From: Paracoccus salipaludis
GTDB lineage: Bacteria; Pseudomonadota; Alphaproteobacteria; Rhodobacterales; Rhodobacteraceae
Assembly: GCF_002287065.1 (NCBI RefSeq)
Contig: NZ_NSJZ01000015.1
Coordinates: 1 to 64,000 of the forward strand
Length of the DNA: 64,000 nucleotides
Direction: 5' to 3'
In this document: positions 56,038 to 64,000 of the stretch, one piece after another
Numbering within the stretch: position 1 is the stretch's first letter
How the letters are laid out: every line of letters begins with the position of its first letter
The notes under the pieces: model-generated
Seen by the model: the letters and a program-made list of their open reading frames with translations, nothing else
Told to the model about the DNA's origin: nothing
Databases searched by the model: none
Translations under genes and position numbers: made by a program

Positions 56038-56709
56038 TTGCCCGCGGGCCTTCCCCATCACATCCGTTTCCACGGTGCCTTCGCCGTCGGCCTGGCGGCG
56101 GCCCTGCTGTTGGCCGGACTGCCGGTGACCGACCGCATCCTGATCGGGGCGGACCTGTTCTTCATCACCTACCTGTCCGCCATGGCGCTGTGGATGCGCA
56201 GGCGGTCGGGCGACGACCTGCGGGACCATTTCGCCGATGCCGACGAGGGCGTCACCCTGATCGTGGCAATGGCGCTGGGGGCCGTGACCTGCAGCCTTTA
56301 CGCGATCACGCAGACCCTGGTGGCGGCGCGGACCCTGGACGGGTCCCCGTGGCGGCCCGTCCTGGCGCTGGCGGCGGTGCCGCTGGGCTGGGCGATGGTC
56401 CATACGGTGATGGCCTTCCACTACGCCCGCCTGTTCTATGCGCCGGCGATGGACGAGGGGGCCGCCGCGGGCCCGCCCCGGGACAGCGGCGGGCTGGATT
56501 TCCCGGGCGACTGTGCCGAGCCCGCGCCGTGGGACTTCCTTTACTACAGCTTCGCCCTGGGGATGTCCGCCCAGACCTCGGACACCGCCATCACGACGAC
56601 CGACATGCGCCGCGTCACGCTGGCCCATTCGGTGCTGAGCTTCTTCTACAACGCGGTGATCGTGGCCCTGGCCGTCAGCACGGGCATGGCTCTGGTGCAG
56701 GGTGGCTGA
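56038..56709 (+). CDS. DUF1345 membrane protein
   Basis: The 223-residue product has about five hydrophobic segments. The family marks are FFITYLSAMALWMRRR near residues 41-56, FHYARLFYA near 127 and the C-terminal FALGMSAQTSDTAITTTDMRR near 172-192, where the TSD motif is typical of DUF1345. Role unknown. The TTG at 56038 is the likely start; no ATG lies near. Confidence 0.85.
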   Translation: MPAGLPHHIRFHGAFAVGLAAALLLAGLPVTDRILIGADLFFITYLSAMALWMRRRSGDDLRDHFADADEGVTLIVAMALGAVTCSLYAITQTLVAARTLDGSPWRPVLALAAVPLGWAMVHTVMAFHYARLFYAPAMDEGAAAGPPRDSGGLDFPGDCAEPAPWDFLYYSFALGMSAQTSDTAITTTDMRRVTLAHSVLSFFYNAVIVALAVSTGMALVQGG

Positions 56710-56789
56710 CCGGACCCCCGTGTCGCAGCCTTCACAACGAGCGGCCCCGCGCCTATAAGCCGGCCGACTGCGCCACGAGGGAACGCTTC

Positions 56790-57707
56790 ATGATCCAGGT
56801 TTTCGGCCACAAGGCCCCCGACACCGATTCCACCGGCTCGCCGCTGATCTGGGCCTGGTACCTGTCCGATGTCCGCAAGACCCCCGCCAAGGCCGTGCTG
56901 CAGGGGATGCCCAACACCGAAGCCGTGTGGATGCTGGGCAAATGGGGCGTTTCCATGCCCGAGATCATCGAGGACGTGGCGCCCGGCGATCAGTGCGTGA
57001 TCGTGGACACCAACAACCCGGCCGAACTGCCCGCCTCGCTGGACCAGGCCGAGGTGATCGAGATCATCGACCACCACCTGCTGGCCGGCGGCATCACCAC
57101 CCGCACGCCCATCAACATCACCGTCCGCCCGCTTGCCTGCACGGCGACCATCATGCACGACCTGATGGGCGCGGACCTCGATCGCGCGCCGGCTTGGGTC
57201 AAGGGGCTGATGCTGACCTGCATCCTGTCGGACACGCTGGAGTTCCGCTCGCCCACCACCACGCCCCATGACCGCCGCGTGGCCGAGAAGCTGGCCAAGG
57301 ACCTCGACATCGCCATTCCGTCCTATGCGATGGAGATGTTCACGGCGAAATCCGATGTTTCGGCCTTCTCGGACACGGCGCTGCTGAAGATGGACAGCAA
57401 GGAATACACGCTGGGCGGCAAGCAGATGCGGATTTCCGTGCTGGAAACCACGGCGCCGCAGGTGCTGCTGGACCGCAAGGACCGGCTGGTCGCGGCCATG
57501 CCCGCCGTGGCGGCCGAGGACGGCGCCGACGAGGTGATGCTGTTCATCGTGGACATCCTGAACGAGCAGTCCACCCTGCTGGTCCCCAACGACTTCGTCC
57601 GCCGCGTGGCCGAGGCGTCGTTCGGCGTGCCGGTCGAGGGGGACAGCGTGGTCCTGCCCGGCGTGGTCAGCCGCAAGAAGCAGATCATCCCCGTGCTCAA
57701 GGTCTGA
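56790..57707 (+). CDS. ppaC: manganese-dependent inorganic pyrophosphatase (family II)
   Basis: The 305-residue DHH-family enzyme splits pyrophosphate. GHKAPDTDS near residues 6-14, DTNNPAEL near 71-78 and IIDHHLLAGG near 92-101 hold the metal ligands (the DHH motif). The C-terminal DHHA2 domain ends with SRKKQIIPVLK, whose Arg and Lys bind substrate. Family II enzymes are unusual in proteobacteria, where family I (Ppa) is common, but they occur in Rhodobacterales. The ATG follows GAGGGAACG. Confidence 0.95.
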   Translation: MIQVFGHKAPDTDSTGSPLIWAWYLSDVRKTPAKAVLQGMPNTEAVWMLGKWGVSMPEIIEDVAPGDQCVIVDTNNPAELPASLDQAEVIEIIDHHLLAGGITTRTPINITVRPLACTATIMHDLMGADLDRAPAWVKGLMLTCILSDTLEFRSPTTTPHDRRVAEKLAKDLDIAIPSYAMEMFTAKSDVSAFSDTALLKMDSKEYTLGGKQMRISVLETTAPQVLLDRKDRLVAAMPAVAAEDGADEVMLFIVDILNEQSTLLVPNDFVRRVAEASFGVPVEGDSVVLPGVVSRKKQIIPVLKV

Positions 57708-57726
57708 GCGGGCATCGTGACAACGG

Positions 57727-57747
57727 GGGCCGGGCCATTCCCGGCCC
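57727..57747 (+). terminator. hairpin after ppaC
   Basis: GGGCCGGG pairs with CCCGGCCC around CCATT. No proper T-run follows (TCCGCATTT), so termination may be partial. Confidence 0.5.
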
Positions 57748-57781
57748 TCCGCATTTGCAAGGCCAGCGAAAGGGCAGGGGC

Positions 57782-58645
57782 ATGACCCGCATCATTCGGA
57801 ACCTCGCCGAGATCGGCGGCGACTATAGCGTCCTGTTCTGCGACCTGTGGGGCTGCGTCCACAACGGCAAGATGGCCTATCCGGCCGCCATCGCCGCGCT
57901 GCAGGCCTATCGCGCGAAGGGCGGCAAGGTGGCGCTTGTCACCAATGCCCCGCGCCCGCGCAGCCTGGTGGCGGACCAGATCGCGCGACTGGGCGTGCCG
58001 GACGACGCCTGGGACGACATCGTGACCTCGGGAGACGCGGCGCAGGACGCGATGTTCGCGGGCCGCGTGGGCAGCCGCGTCTGGCACATCGGCCCCGAGC
58101 GCGACATGGGCTTCTTCACGGAAACCGAAGACCCGCGCGCGGGCGACATCATCCGCGTGCCGCTGGAGGAAGCCGAAGGCGTGGTCGTCACCGGCCCCTA
58201 TGACGACCGCACCGAAACGCCCGAGCACTACCGCGAGCGCTTGGCCGCCGCCCGCGCCCGCAACCTGCCGCTTCTCTGCGTGAACCCCGACCTCGTGGTC
58301 GATTTCGGCGAGCAGCGGCTTTACTGCGCGGGCGCGCTGGCCCAGCTTTACGAGGAAATGGGCGGCGAGGCGCTGTATTTCGGCAAGCCCCACGCGCCGA
58401 TCTATGACCTTGCGCGCCGCCACATGGGCGTGGGGAAGGACGTGCCCGCGCTGGCCATCGGGGACGGCATCGGCACCGACATCCTGGGCGCGGTCAACCA
58501 GGGGATCGATTCGCTGTTCGTGACGGGCGGCCTTGCCGCCGAGCACATGGGCGAAGACGTCGAAAGCCCCGAGGCGCATCGGCTGGAAGCGTGGCTTTCC
58601 GAGCAGCGCATCTCTCCGACCTATGCCATCGGCCGGTTGCGCTGA
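57782..58645 (+). CDS. TIGR01459-type HAD hydrolase (NagD-like)
   Basis: The 287-residue product is a HAD phosphatase of the class IIA, NagD-like type. Motif I is FCDLWGCVHNGK near residues 19-30; a Trp takes the place of the second aspartate, as in the TIGR01459 group. VTNAPRP near 58 is motif II, FGKPHAPIYDLA near 207 motif III, and IGDGIGTDILGA near 230 motif IV. The substrate is unknown. The ATG at 57782 has AGGGGC upstream. Confidence 0.88.
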   Translation: MTRIIRNLAEIGGDYSVLFCDLWGCVHNGKMAYPAAIAALQAYRAKGGKVALVTNAPRPRSLVADQIARLGVPDDAWDDIVTSGDAAQDAMFAGRVGSRVWHIGPERDMGFFTETEDPRAGDIIRVPLEEAEGVVVTGPYDDRTETPEHYRERLAAARARNLPLLCVNPDLVVDFGEQRLYCAGALAQLYEEMGGEALYFGKPHAPIYDLARRHMGVGKDVPALAIGDGIGTDILGAVNQGIDSLFVTGGLAAEHMGEDVESPEAHRLEAWLSEQRISPTYAIGRLR

Positions 58646-58710
58646 CGTGGCGTAGCAATAATACTTCACCCCTCCGGCCTATCCTTTAGGATTATTGCGC
58701 GCTCTTTCTT

Positions 58711-58738
58711 CCCCTGCTACGCTGCGATGCAGCAGGGG
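58711..58738. promoter_or_regulatory. candidate PhaR operator (CTGC-N3-GCAG) before the MaoC/PhaJ gene
   Basis: CCCCTGCT and AGCAGGGG bracket an inner CTGCGATGCAG (58722-58732), an exact CTGC-N3-GCAG. This is the motif I recall for Paracoccus denitrificans PhaR, the PHA-responsive repressor. It overlaps the region just ahead of the start codon. Confidence 0.4.
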
Positions 58739-58741
58739 ATC

Positions 58742-59191
58742 ATGAACATGCTCGACAACCAGCCGCGCGGCACAATCGTCATCGAAGATCTCGAGATCGG
58801 GATGATGCGGCATCTGCTCAAGCAGGTGACTGACGACGATATCGAGATGTTCGCGCAGGTTTCGACCGACCGGAACCCGGTGCATCTGGACGAGGCCTAT
58901 GCCCGCGACACGATCTTCGAGGGGCGGATCGCCCACGGGATGCTGACGGCCGGGCTGATTTCCGCCGTGATCGGGGAACAGCTTCCCGGCCACGGCACCG
59001 TCTATCTGGGCCAGACGCTGAAGTTCATGGCGCCTGTGCGTCCCGGCGACACCGTGCGTGCCGAGGTGCAGGTGGAATCGATCGACCATGCGAAGCGCCG
59101 CGTCACCCTTGCCACGCGCTGTCTCGTGGGCGATACCGTCGTGCTGAAAGGCGAGGCGGTGGTTCTGGCTCCGTCGCGCAAGTTCGACTGA
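58742..59191 (+). CDS. MaoC-type (R)-specific enoyl-CoA hydratase, PhaJ-like
   Basis: The product of about 149 residues is a single hot-dog-fold hydratase. The R-hydratase motif STDRNPVHLDEAYA (Asp and His five apart are catalytic), followed by GRIAHGMLTAGL, is intact. PhaJ enzymes turn fatty-acid enoyl-CoA into (R)-3-hydroxyacyl-CoA for polyhydroxyalkanoate synthesis; others act in different acyl-CoA pathways. I chose the ATG at 58742 with AGGGGA upstream; an ATG at 58727 lies inside the palindrome. The PhaR-like site supports a PHA link. Confidence 0.88.
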   Translation: MNMLDNQPRGTIVIEDLEIGMMRHLLKQVTDDDIEMFAQVSTDRNPVHLDEAYARDTIFEGRIAHGMLTAGLISAVIGEQLPGHGTVYLGQTLKFMAPVRPGDTVRAEVQVESIDHAKRRVTLATRCLVGDTVVLKGEAVVLAPSRKFD

Positions 59192-59207
59192 CCAGTCCGA
59201 CCGGGGC

Positions 59208-60188
59208 ATGGCCCGGACGTGGGGGCCCATGCAGAATCCGCCGATGCACATCCACCGCGACTGGCGCGGCCTTCCGGCCGCCGCCCGGGGTGCGACCGTG
59301 GCCATGGGCAATTTCGACGGCGTTCACCGCGGCCACCGCGCCGTGATCGACGCGGCCCGCGTCGCGCAACCCGGCGCGGCCCTGGGCATCGTCACCTTCG
59401 AGCCTCACCCGCGTGAATACTTCGCCCGCCTCGCCGGGCGGACCGAGCCGCCCTTCCGCCTGATGAATGCCGAGGCCCGCGCCAACCGGCTGGCCCGCCA
59501 TGGCGTCAGCCAGCTTTACGAACTGCCCTTCGGGCCCACCCTGGCCGGGCTGACGCCCGAGGACTTCGCCCGCGAGGTGCTGGCCGAGGGCCTGGGCGTC
59601 GCCCATGTCTCCGTGGGCGAGGACTTCCGCTATGGCCGCGGCCGGGCGGGCGACATCCGCACGCTGGTCGAGGCAGGCGCCCGCCTCGGCTTCGGCGTGA
59701 CCGCCGTGCCGCTGCTGGAAACCGATGCGGGCGCCACCAGTTCGACCGCCATCCGCGAGGCGCTGGCCGACGGCCGCCCCCGCGATGCCGAGCGGATGCT
59801 TGGCCACTGGCACCGCATCGAGGGCGAGGTGATCCACGGCGAGAAGCGCGGGCGTCAGCTGGGTTATCCGACCGCGAACCTCGCGCTGGAAGGGCTGCAC
59901 CTGCCGAGGCTGGGCGTTTATGCGGTGCTGGTGGACGTTCTGGAAGGGCCGGACAAGGGCAACTATGCAGGGGTCGCCTCGCTGGGCGTCCGGCCCATGT
60001 TCGGCGAAAACGCCCCCAATCTGGAAACCTTTGTGTTCGACTTCTCGGGCGATCTCTATGGCCGCCACATCTCGGTCGCGCTGGTCGATTACCTGCGCCC
60101 CGAGGCGAAGTTCGACGGGCTGGACGCGCTGATCGCCCAGATGCGCAAGGACGAGGATCAGGCGCGCCGCATCCTCGCGGCCGCCTGA
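59208..60188 (+). CDS. ribF: bifunctional riboflavin kinase / FAD synthetase
   Basis: The 326-residue enzyme makes FMN and FAD. The N-terminal nucleotidyltransferase domain has AMGNFDGVHRGH near residues 32-43, TFEPHPREYF and SSTAIREAL; the C-terminal kinase domain has KRGRQLGYPTANL near 211-223 and GVASLGVRPMF. Starts at 59208, 59229 (GGGGG upstream) and 59244 are all possible; the first is listed. Its TGA overlaps the next ATG by one base. Confidence 0.95.
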   Translation: MARTWGPMQNPPMHIHRDWRGLPAAARGATVAMGNFDGVHRGHRAVIDAARVAQPGAALGIVTFEPHPREYFARLAGRTEPPFRLMNAEARANRLARHGVSQLYELPFGPTLAGLTPEDFAREVLAEGLGVAHVSVGEDFRYGRGRAGDIRTLVEAGARLGFGVTAVPLLETDAGATSSTAIREALADGRPRDAERMLGHWHRIEGEVIHGEKRGRQLGYPTANLALEGLHLPRLGVYAVLVDVLEGPDKGNYAGVASLGVRPMFGENAPNLETFVFDFSGDLYGRHISVALVDYLRPEAKFDGLDALIAQMRKDEDQARRILAAA

Positions 60189-60628
60189 TGCGCGAGCGTT
60201 TCTGGGAACTGCCGCTGGACGAACTCGAGCCCGCCGAGTGGGAGTCGCTCTGCGACGGCTGCGGCAAGTGCTGCCTGAACAAGATCGAATACGAGGATGA
60301 CGGCAGCCTGGATTTCACCTGCGTCGCCTGCAAGCTGCTGGACGGCGAAAGCTGCCTTTGTTCGTCCTATCCCAACCGCCATGACTTCGTCCCAGACTGC
60401 GTGGTGCTGACGCCCGACAAGCTGGCCGAGATCTCGTGGTGGCTGCCCGCGACCTGCGCCTATCGCCTGCGGGCCGAGGGCAAGCCGCTTTACCCCTGGC
60501 ACCACCTGATCTCGGGCGACCCCGAGGCGGTCCATCGCGCGGGCGTTTCCGTGCGCGGCCGCACGGTCAGCGAGGCGGACGTGCCCGAGGAGGATTGGGA
60601 CCGCTACGTCATCGAGGATCTTTCATGA
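60188..60628 (+). CDS. YcgN-family cysteine-cluster protein (UPF0260)
   Basis: The 146-residue product has the CxxCxxCC-type cluster CDGCGKCCLNK near residues 22-32 and a second set CVACKLLDGESCLC near 46-59, plus a late cysteine in ATCAYRL. Such proteins probably bind zinc or an iron-sulfur cluster. The role is unknown. It is linked by overlaps to ribF upstream and the aldolase downstream. Confidence 0.88.
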   Translation: MRERFWELPLDELEPAEWESLCDGCGKCCLNKIEYEDDGSLDFTCVACKLLDGESCLCSSYPNRHDFVPDCVVLTPDKLAEISWWLPATCAYRLRAEGKPLYPWHHLISGDPEAVHRAGVSVRGRTVSEADVPEEDWDRYVIEDLS

Positions 60629-61656
60629 ATTTCGGCTCGGACAATTCATCCGGCGTCCACCCGCGGGTCATGCAGGCGCTGGTCGACGCGAACGAGGGCG
60701 CGGCCCCGTCCTATGGCCGCGACGACCTGACCCGCCGCGCCTGCGACGCCGTGCGCGAGATGCTGGATGCCCCCGAGGCGGCCGTCTTCCTGCTGGGCAC
60801 CGGCACGGGCGCGAATGCGCTGGCGCTGGCGCAGATGTGCCCGCCCTGGGGCCGGATCTTCTGTCACAGGACGGCCCATATCGAGACCTCGGAATCCGGT
60901 GCCCCCGCCTGGATGGCGGGCGGCGCGCAGCTGGCTCTGGTCGAGGGCGAGGCGGGGCGGATGACACCCGCGACTCTGGCGGCCCGCATCGCGGATTACC
61001 CTCAGGAGGACGAGCACGACGGCAGGAACGCCGTCCTGTCGATCACCAACGCGACCGAATGGGGCACCGTCCATGACGCGGCAGGCGTCGCGGCACTGGC
61101 GGCGGTCGCGCGGGACGCGGGGATGACGGTCCACATGGACGGGGCGCGCTTTTCCAACGCGGTGGCGGCGACGGGGGTCTCGGCTGCCGACCTGACCTGG
61201 CGCGCGGGGGTCGACGCGATCTCGCTCGGGGGGACCAAGAACGGCTGCCTCGCGCTCGAGGCGGTGGTCTTCTTCGACCCCGACCACGCCCGCGACTTTT
61301 CCTTCCGCCGGATGCGGGCGGGGCACCTGTGGTCCAAGCACCGCTTCCTTGCCGCGCAGATGCTGGCCTGGCTGGAGGGCGACCTGTGGCTGACCCTCGC
61401 CCGTGACGCCAACGCCGCGGCGGCCGAGCTTGCGGCGGGCCTGCGCGGGGCGGGGTTCCAGCCGACGGTCCCGGTCGAGGCCAACGAGATCTTCATCCGC
61501 CTGCCGCGCGACCTGGTCACGCGCCTGCGGGCTGCAGGCCTGCGCGCCGCCGACTGGCCCACGGCGGGTGACGACGGGGCGCAAGGGACGATCCGGCTGG
61601 TGACAAGCTGGGCCACGACCGAAGACGAGGTCGCGGCCCTTCTGCGCGCGCTTTAA
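60625..61656 (+). CDS. low-specificity threonine aldolase-like PLP enzyme
   Basis: The 343-residue product is a fold-type I beta-eliminating PLP enzyme of the threonine aldolase family. It opens MNFGSDNSSGVHPRVM, the PLP lysine is in SLGGTKNGCLALEA near residue 205, and MDGARFSNAV near 171 holds the PLP aspartate. It should split L-threonine (and allo-threonine) to glycine and acetaldehyde. It overlaps the YcgN gene by four bases and converges with pncC. Confidence 0.92.
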   Translation: MNFGSDNSSGVHPRVMQALVDANEGAAPSYGRDDLTRRACDAVREMLDAPEAAVFLLGTGTGANALALAQMCPPWGRIFCHRTAHIETSESGAPAWMAGGAQLALVEGEAGRMTPATLAARIADYPQEDEHDGRNAVLSITNATEWGTVHDAAGVAALAAVARDAGMTVHMDGARFSNAVAATGVSAADLTWRAGVDAISLGGTKNGCLALEAVVFFDPDHARDFSFRRMRAGHLWSKHRFLAAQMLAWLEGDLWLTLARDANAAAAELAAGLRGAGFQPTVPVEANEIFIRLPRDLVTRLRAAGLRAADWPTAGDDGAQGTIRLVTSWATTEDEVAALLRAL

Positions 61657-62147
61657 CCCAGCGCCTCGATCATCATCCTCAGCGCATGGGCCGTGGTGGC
61701 CCGGCGCACGCCGTCGCGGCCCAGCGGGCCGAAGTCCACCGTTTCCGTCCGGGTGCCATGCTCGTCCGCGATGCCGAAGCAGACGCGGCCCTCGGGCTTG
61801 TTCTCGGTCCCGCCCGGCCCCGCGACGCCCGTCACCGAGACGGCAAGGCCCACCTTGGCCCGGTCGCGGGCGCCCGCCGCCATCTCGGCCGCGACCTCGG
61901 GGCTGACGGCACCATGGGCCTCTATCGTCTCGGGGCTGACGCCCAGCATCTCGGTCTTGGCCTGGTTGGAATAGGTGATGAAGCCCCTGTCCAGCGCGCC
62001 CGAGCAGCCGGGGATGTCGCTGAGCGTCGCCGAGATCATGCCGCCGGTGCAGCTCTCGGCGGTCGCCAGCATCACGCCCTTGTCGGTTGCCGCCTTCAGG
62101 GCGCCCTCGGCCAGGGCCTTCAGGTCCTCTGCGGGTTTGTCGTCCAT
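61653..62147 (-). CDS. pncC: CinA-type nicotinamide-nucleotide amidase
   Basis: The 164-residue product is the stand-alone CinA C-terminal domain, which deamidates NMN in pyridine-nucleotide recycling. The catalytic region ATAESCTGGMISATL lies near residues 26-40, and SVTGVAGPGGTENKPEG near 99-115 is conserved. Its ATG overlaps the stop of pgpA, and its end overlaps the convergent aldolase gene by four bases. Confidence 0.93.
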   Translation of the reverse strand: MDDKPAEDLKALAEGALKAATDKGVMLATAESCTGGMISATLSDIPGCSGALDRGFITYSNQAKTEMLGVSPETIEAHGAVSPEVAAEMAAGARDRAKVGLAVSVTGVAGPGGTENKPEGRVCFGIADEHGTRTETVDFGPLGRDGVRRATTAHALRMMIEALG

Positions 62148-62638
62148 CACATCACTCCGTGCGAAAGTCCGGCGGCCAGGATCGAGGCCACGGCGGCGAA
62201 GATCCCCGCCCAGATGTCGTCCAGCATCACGCCCGCCGCGTCGCTGCGCCGGTCGGCCCGGCCGATGATCCAGGGCTTCCAGATGTCGAACAGGCGGAAC
62301 AGCAGGAAAGGCACGACCCAAGCCGGCCAGGGAAAGACGCTGGCGGGCATCCCCGCGAACCAGAAGCCGCCCGACGTGGCGCACAGCGCGATCATCTGGC
62401 CCGCGACCTCGTCGATGACGATGGCGCTTTCGTCCTTGTCGGCGCGCCCGGCGGTGGCGCGGGCCACGGCCCAGAAGCCCAGCGCGATGACCAGCAGGGT
62501 GGCCATGGCGACCAGCGGAAAGTGCCCCAGCCGGTGCAGGACATAGCCCAGCGCGACCGTCGCCGCCGAGGCCCAGGTGCCGGGGGCGGGCCGCAGGTGC
62601 CCGAGGCCGAAGCCGGTTGCGATTGCCCGTTCCATCAT
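62147..62638 (-). CDS. pgpA: phosphatidylglycerophosphatase A
   Basis: The 163-residue inner-membrane enzyme removes the phosphate of PGP to give phosphatidylglycerol. [16 protein letters not shown] near residues 15-30 and [17 protein letters not shown] near 69-85 hold the conserved acidic residues, and DIWAGIFAA near the end is typical. ATG at 62638 overlaps the ispDF stop (ATGA); the next ATG at 62635 is equally possible. Confidence 0.94.
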   Translation of the reverse strand: MMERAIATGFGLGHLRPAPGTWASAATVALGYVLHRLGHFPLVAMATLLVIALGFWAVARATAGRADKDESAIVIDEVAGQMIALCATSGGFWFAGMPASVFPWPAWVVPFLLFRLFDIWKPWIIGRADRRSDAAGVMLDDIWAGIFAAVASILAAGLSHGVM

Positions 62639-63816
62639 GCCTCGCGGATCAGCGTTGCGGTGGCGATCGAGGCGACGCCTTCCTCGCGCCCGGTGAAGCC
62701 CAGGCGTTCCGAGGTGGTGGCCTTGACGCTGACGCGATCGGGTTCGACCCCCATGATCGCGGCCAGCCGCGCCTGCATGGCACCGGCATGAGGGCCGATC
62801 TTCGGCCGCTCGCAGACCAGCGTCACGTCGGCGTTGCCGAGGCGATAGCCCATTGACCGCGCAAGCTCGGCGGCGTGGCGCAGGAAGATCTCGCTGGCGG
62901 CGCCCTTCCACTGCGGGTCCGAGGGCGGGAAGTGCCGCCCGATGTCGCCCTGCGCCAGCGCGCCATAGATCGCGTCGGTCAGCGCGTGCATCCCCACGTC
63001 GGCGTCCGAATGGCCGACGAGGCCCTTGTCATGCGCCACCTGCACGCCGCACAGCCAGACGTGGTCGCCCGGCCCGAAGGCGTGGACGTCATAGCCGTTG
63101 CCAAGCCGCACATCCATGTTCGTTCCCCGCATCCGCAATATCCGCCCGGCCCGTTCGAGGTCGCCCGGCCACGTGATCTTGAGGTTGTCTTCGTCCCCCG
63201 GAACGATGCGGACGGCAAGCCCCTGCCGTTGCACCAGCTCCACGTCGTCGGGCGCGGCCTCGGGGGCGGCCCGGTGCGCGGCAAGGATCACGGGCAGCGC
63301 AAAGCCCTGCGGCGTCTGCGCCCGGTAAAGCCCTGCACGGTCCGCAAAGCCGGTCACGACGCCGTCCGCCCCCCGCCACAGCGCGTCCGTGACGGCGATC
63401 CCCGGCGCGGCCGCCTCGGCCCCCTCGGCCAGGGCCTCCACCACCGCACCGATGGTGGCGGGCGAGACCAGCGGCCGTGCGCCGTCGTGGATCAGCACAT
63501 GGGTGATGCCCGACCCCTCCAGCACTTCCAGCCCCGCGCGCACGCTGTCGGACCGCGTGGCGCCGCCCGCGACCAGCGTGACGCGCCCGCCGAGTTCCCC
63601 GATGGTGTGGTCCATGTCGTCGGGGTGGACGGTGACGACGATCCGGTCGAAGCCCGCGAAGGCCGCGATGCTGCGCGCCAGCACGCTGCGGTCCCCCAAC
63701 GCAAGCCACTGCTTGGGCACCTCGCTGCCCATCCGCGTGCCACGGCCTGCGGCGGTGATCAGCACGGCGATACGGTGGCGGGGCAGGGCGGGTCGGGGAA
63801 CGGTTTCAGCACTCAT
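62635..63816 (-). CDS. ispDF: bifunctional IspD/IspF of the MEP isoprenoid pathway
   Basis: The 393-residue fusion catalyses two steps. Residues about 14-230 are IspD (4-diphosphocytidyl-2C-methylerythritol synthase) with [13 protein letters not shown] and IHDGARPLV. Residues about 235-393 are IspF (MECDP synthase) with [21 protein letters not shown], whose DxH binds zinc, and [15 protein letters not shown]. The fusion is typical of alphaproteobacteria. It starts the minus-strand operon ispDF-pgpA-pncC, all overlapping. Confidence 0.97.
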   Translation of the reverse strand: MSAETVPRPALPRHRIAVLITAAGRGTRMGSEVPKQWLALGDRSVLARSIAAFAGFDRIVVTVHPDDMDHTIGELGGRVTLVAGGATRSDSVRAGLEVLEGSGITHVLIHDGARPLVSPATIGAVVEALAEGAEAAAPGIAVTDALWRGADGVVTGFADRAGLYRAQTPQGFALPVILAAHRAAPEAAPDDVELVQRQGLAVRIVPGDEDNLKITWPGDLERAGRILRMRGTNMDVRLGNGYDVHAFGPGDHVWLCGVQVAHDKGLVGHSDADVGMHALTDAIYGALAQGDIGRHFPPSDPQWKGAASEIFLRHAAELARSMGYRLGNADVTLVCERPKIGPHAGAMQARLAAIMGVEPDRVSVKATTSERLGFTGREEGVASIATATLIREA

Positions 63817-63886
63817 GCCCTGCCGATTAGCGCGGCGGACCGGGTTAGGCCAGCATGAGCCGGGGTGGTTCGTCCTCTCCCCTGAT

Positions 63887-63938
63887 CTTCTTCGCCGAAA
63901 TATCCCACGGGGGCCCGGGGGTGTGAAACCCCCGGTCC
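63887..63938 (+). repeat. intergenic hairpin repeat, copy 3
   Basis: CTTCTT, GAAATATCCC, then CCGGGGG (63915-63921) paired with CCCCCGG (63929-63935). It lies upstream of ispDF; the rest of the window end shows no gene I can support. Confidence 0.6.
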
Positions 63939-64000
63939 GACAGCGCCACCCCCGGAACCTCCGCCCCCTCGCACCCGGAACCCATCGCGGCTATATCCGA

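Overview
The window is a high-GC chromosomal stretch from an alphaproteobacterium of the Rhodobacteraceae, most like Paracoccus. The evidence is the gene content and gene style: a B12-dependent ribonucleotide reductase, class II DAHP synthase, a short prolyl-tRNA synthetase without the editing insertion, fused IspDF, the order perM-hdaA-ppk-ppx, and a CIRCE-controlled groESL. No rRNA, CRISPR array or prophage is visible. This placement is an inference from sequence style, not a database result.

Layout. 1-0.5 kb: the end of an IS5-family insertion sequence cut by the window edge. 0.5-6 kb: Bax-inhibitor-like membrane protein, quinone oxidoreductase, XRE regulator, inositol-phosphatase-family enzyme, MgtE, 5-formyl-THF cyclo-ligase and a structured RNA candidate (6S-like). 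6-14 kb: one-carbon and nucleotide metabolism (nrdJ, fhs, purM, purN) plus a tRNA with anticodon CAT. 14-20.6 kb: a branched-chain amino acid type ABC transporter with two tandem binding proteins. 20.7-31.6 kb: aroG-II, PAS and NYN proteins, folK, rpoZ, rsh, DUF2062, PuuB-like oxidase, gltA, gltX. 31.7-34 kb: comEC. 34.3-39.9 kb: a surface-glycan cluster (WecB epimerase, two sulfotransferases, a GT4-GT2 double glycosyltransferase). 40-51.4 kb: aminotransferase, miaB, proS, perM, hdaA, ppk, ppx. 51.4-52.4 kb: an AT-rich islet with a membrane protein and an overlapping 42-codon ORF. 52.4-64 kb: groESL, a GumN/TraB-like protein, PPase, HAD phosphatase, MaoC/PhaJ hydratase, ribF, threonine aldolase, pncC-pgpA-ispDF.

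Most of the window is housekeeping. The accessory or less explained parts are the IS end, the sulfated-glycan cluster with an 18-residue-repeat coiled coil on one sulfotransferase, and the AT-rich islet between ppx and groESL. In regulation, the most interesting spots are the nrdJ upstream region (two DnaA-box-like sites and an NrdR-like box behind a 6S-like RNA) and a PhaR-type CTGC-N3-GCAG site beside the MaoC/PhaJ gene. A GC-rich hairpin repeat with a conserved CTTCTT...AAATAnCC lead appears three times in intergenic positions.
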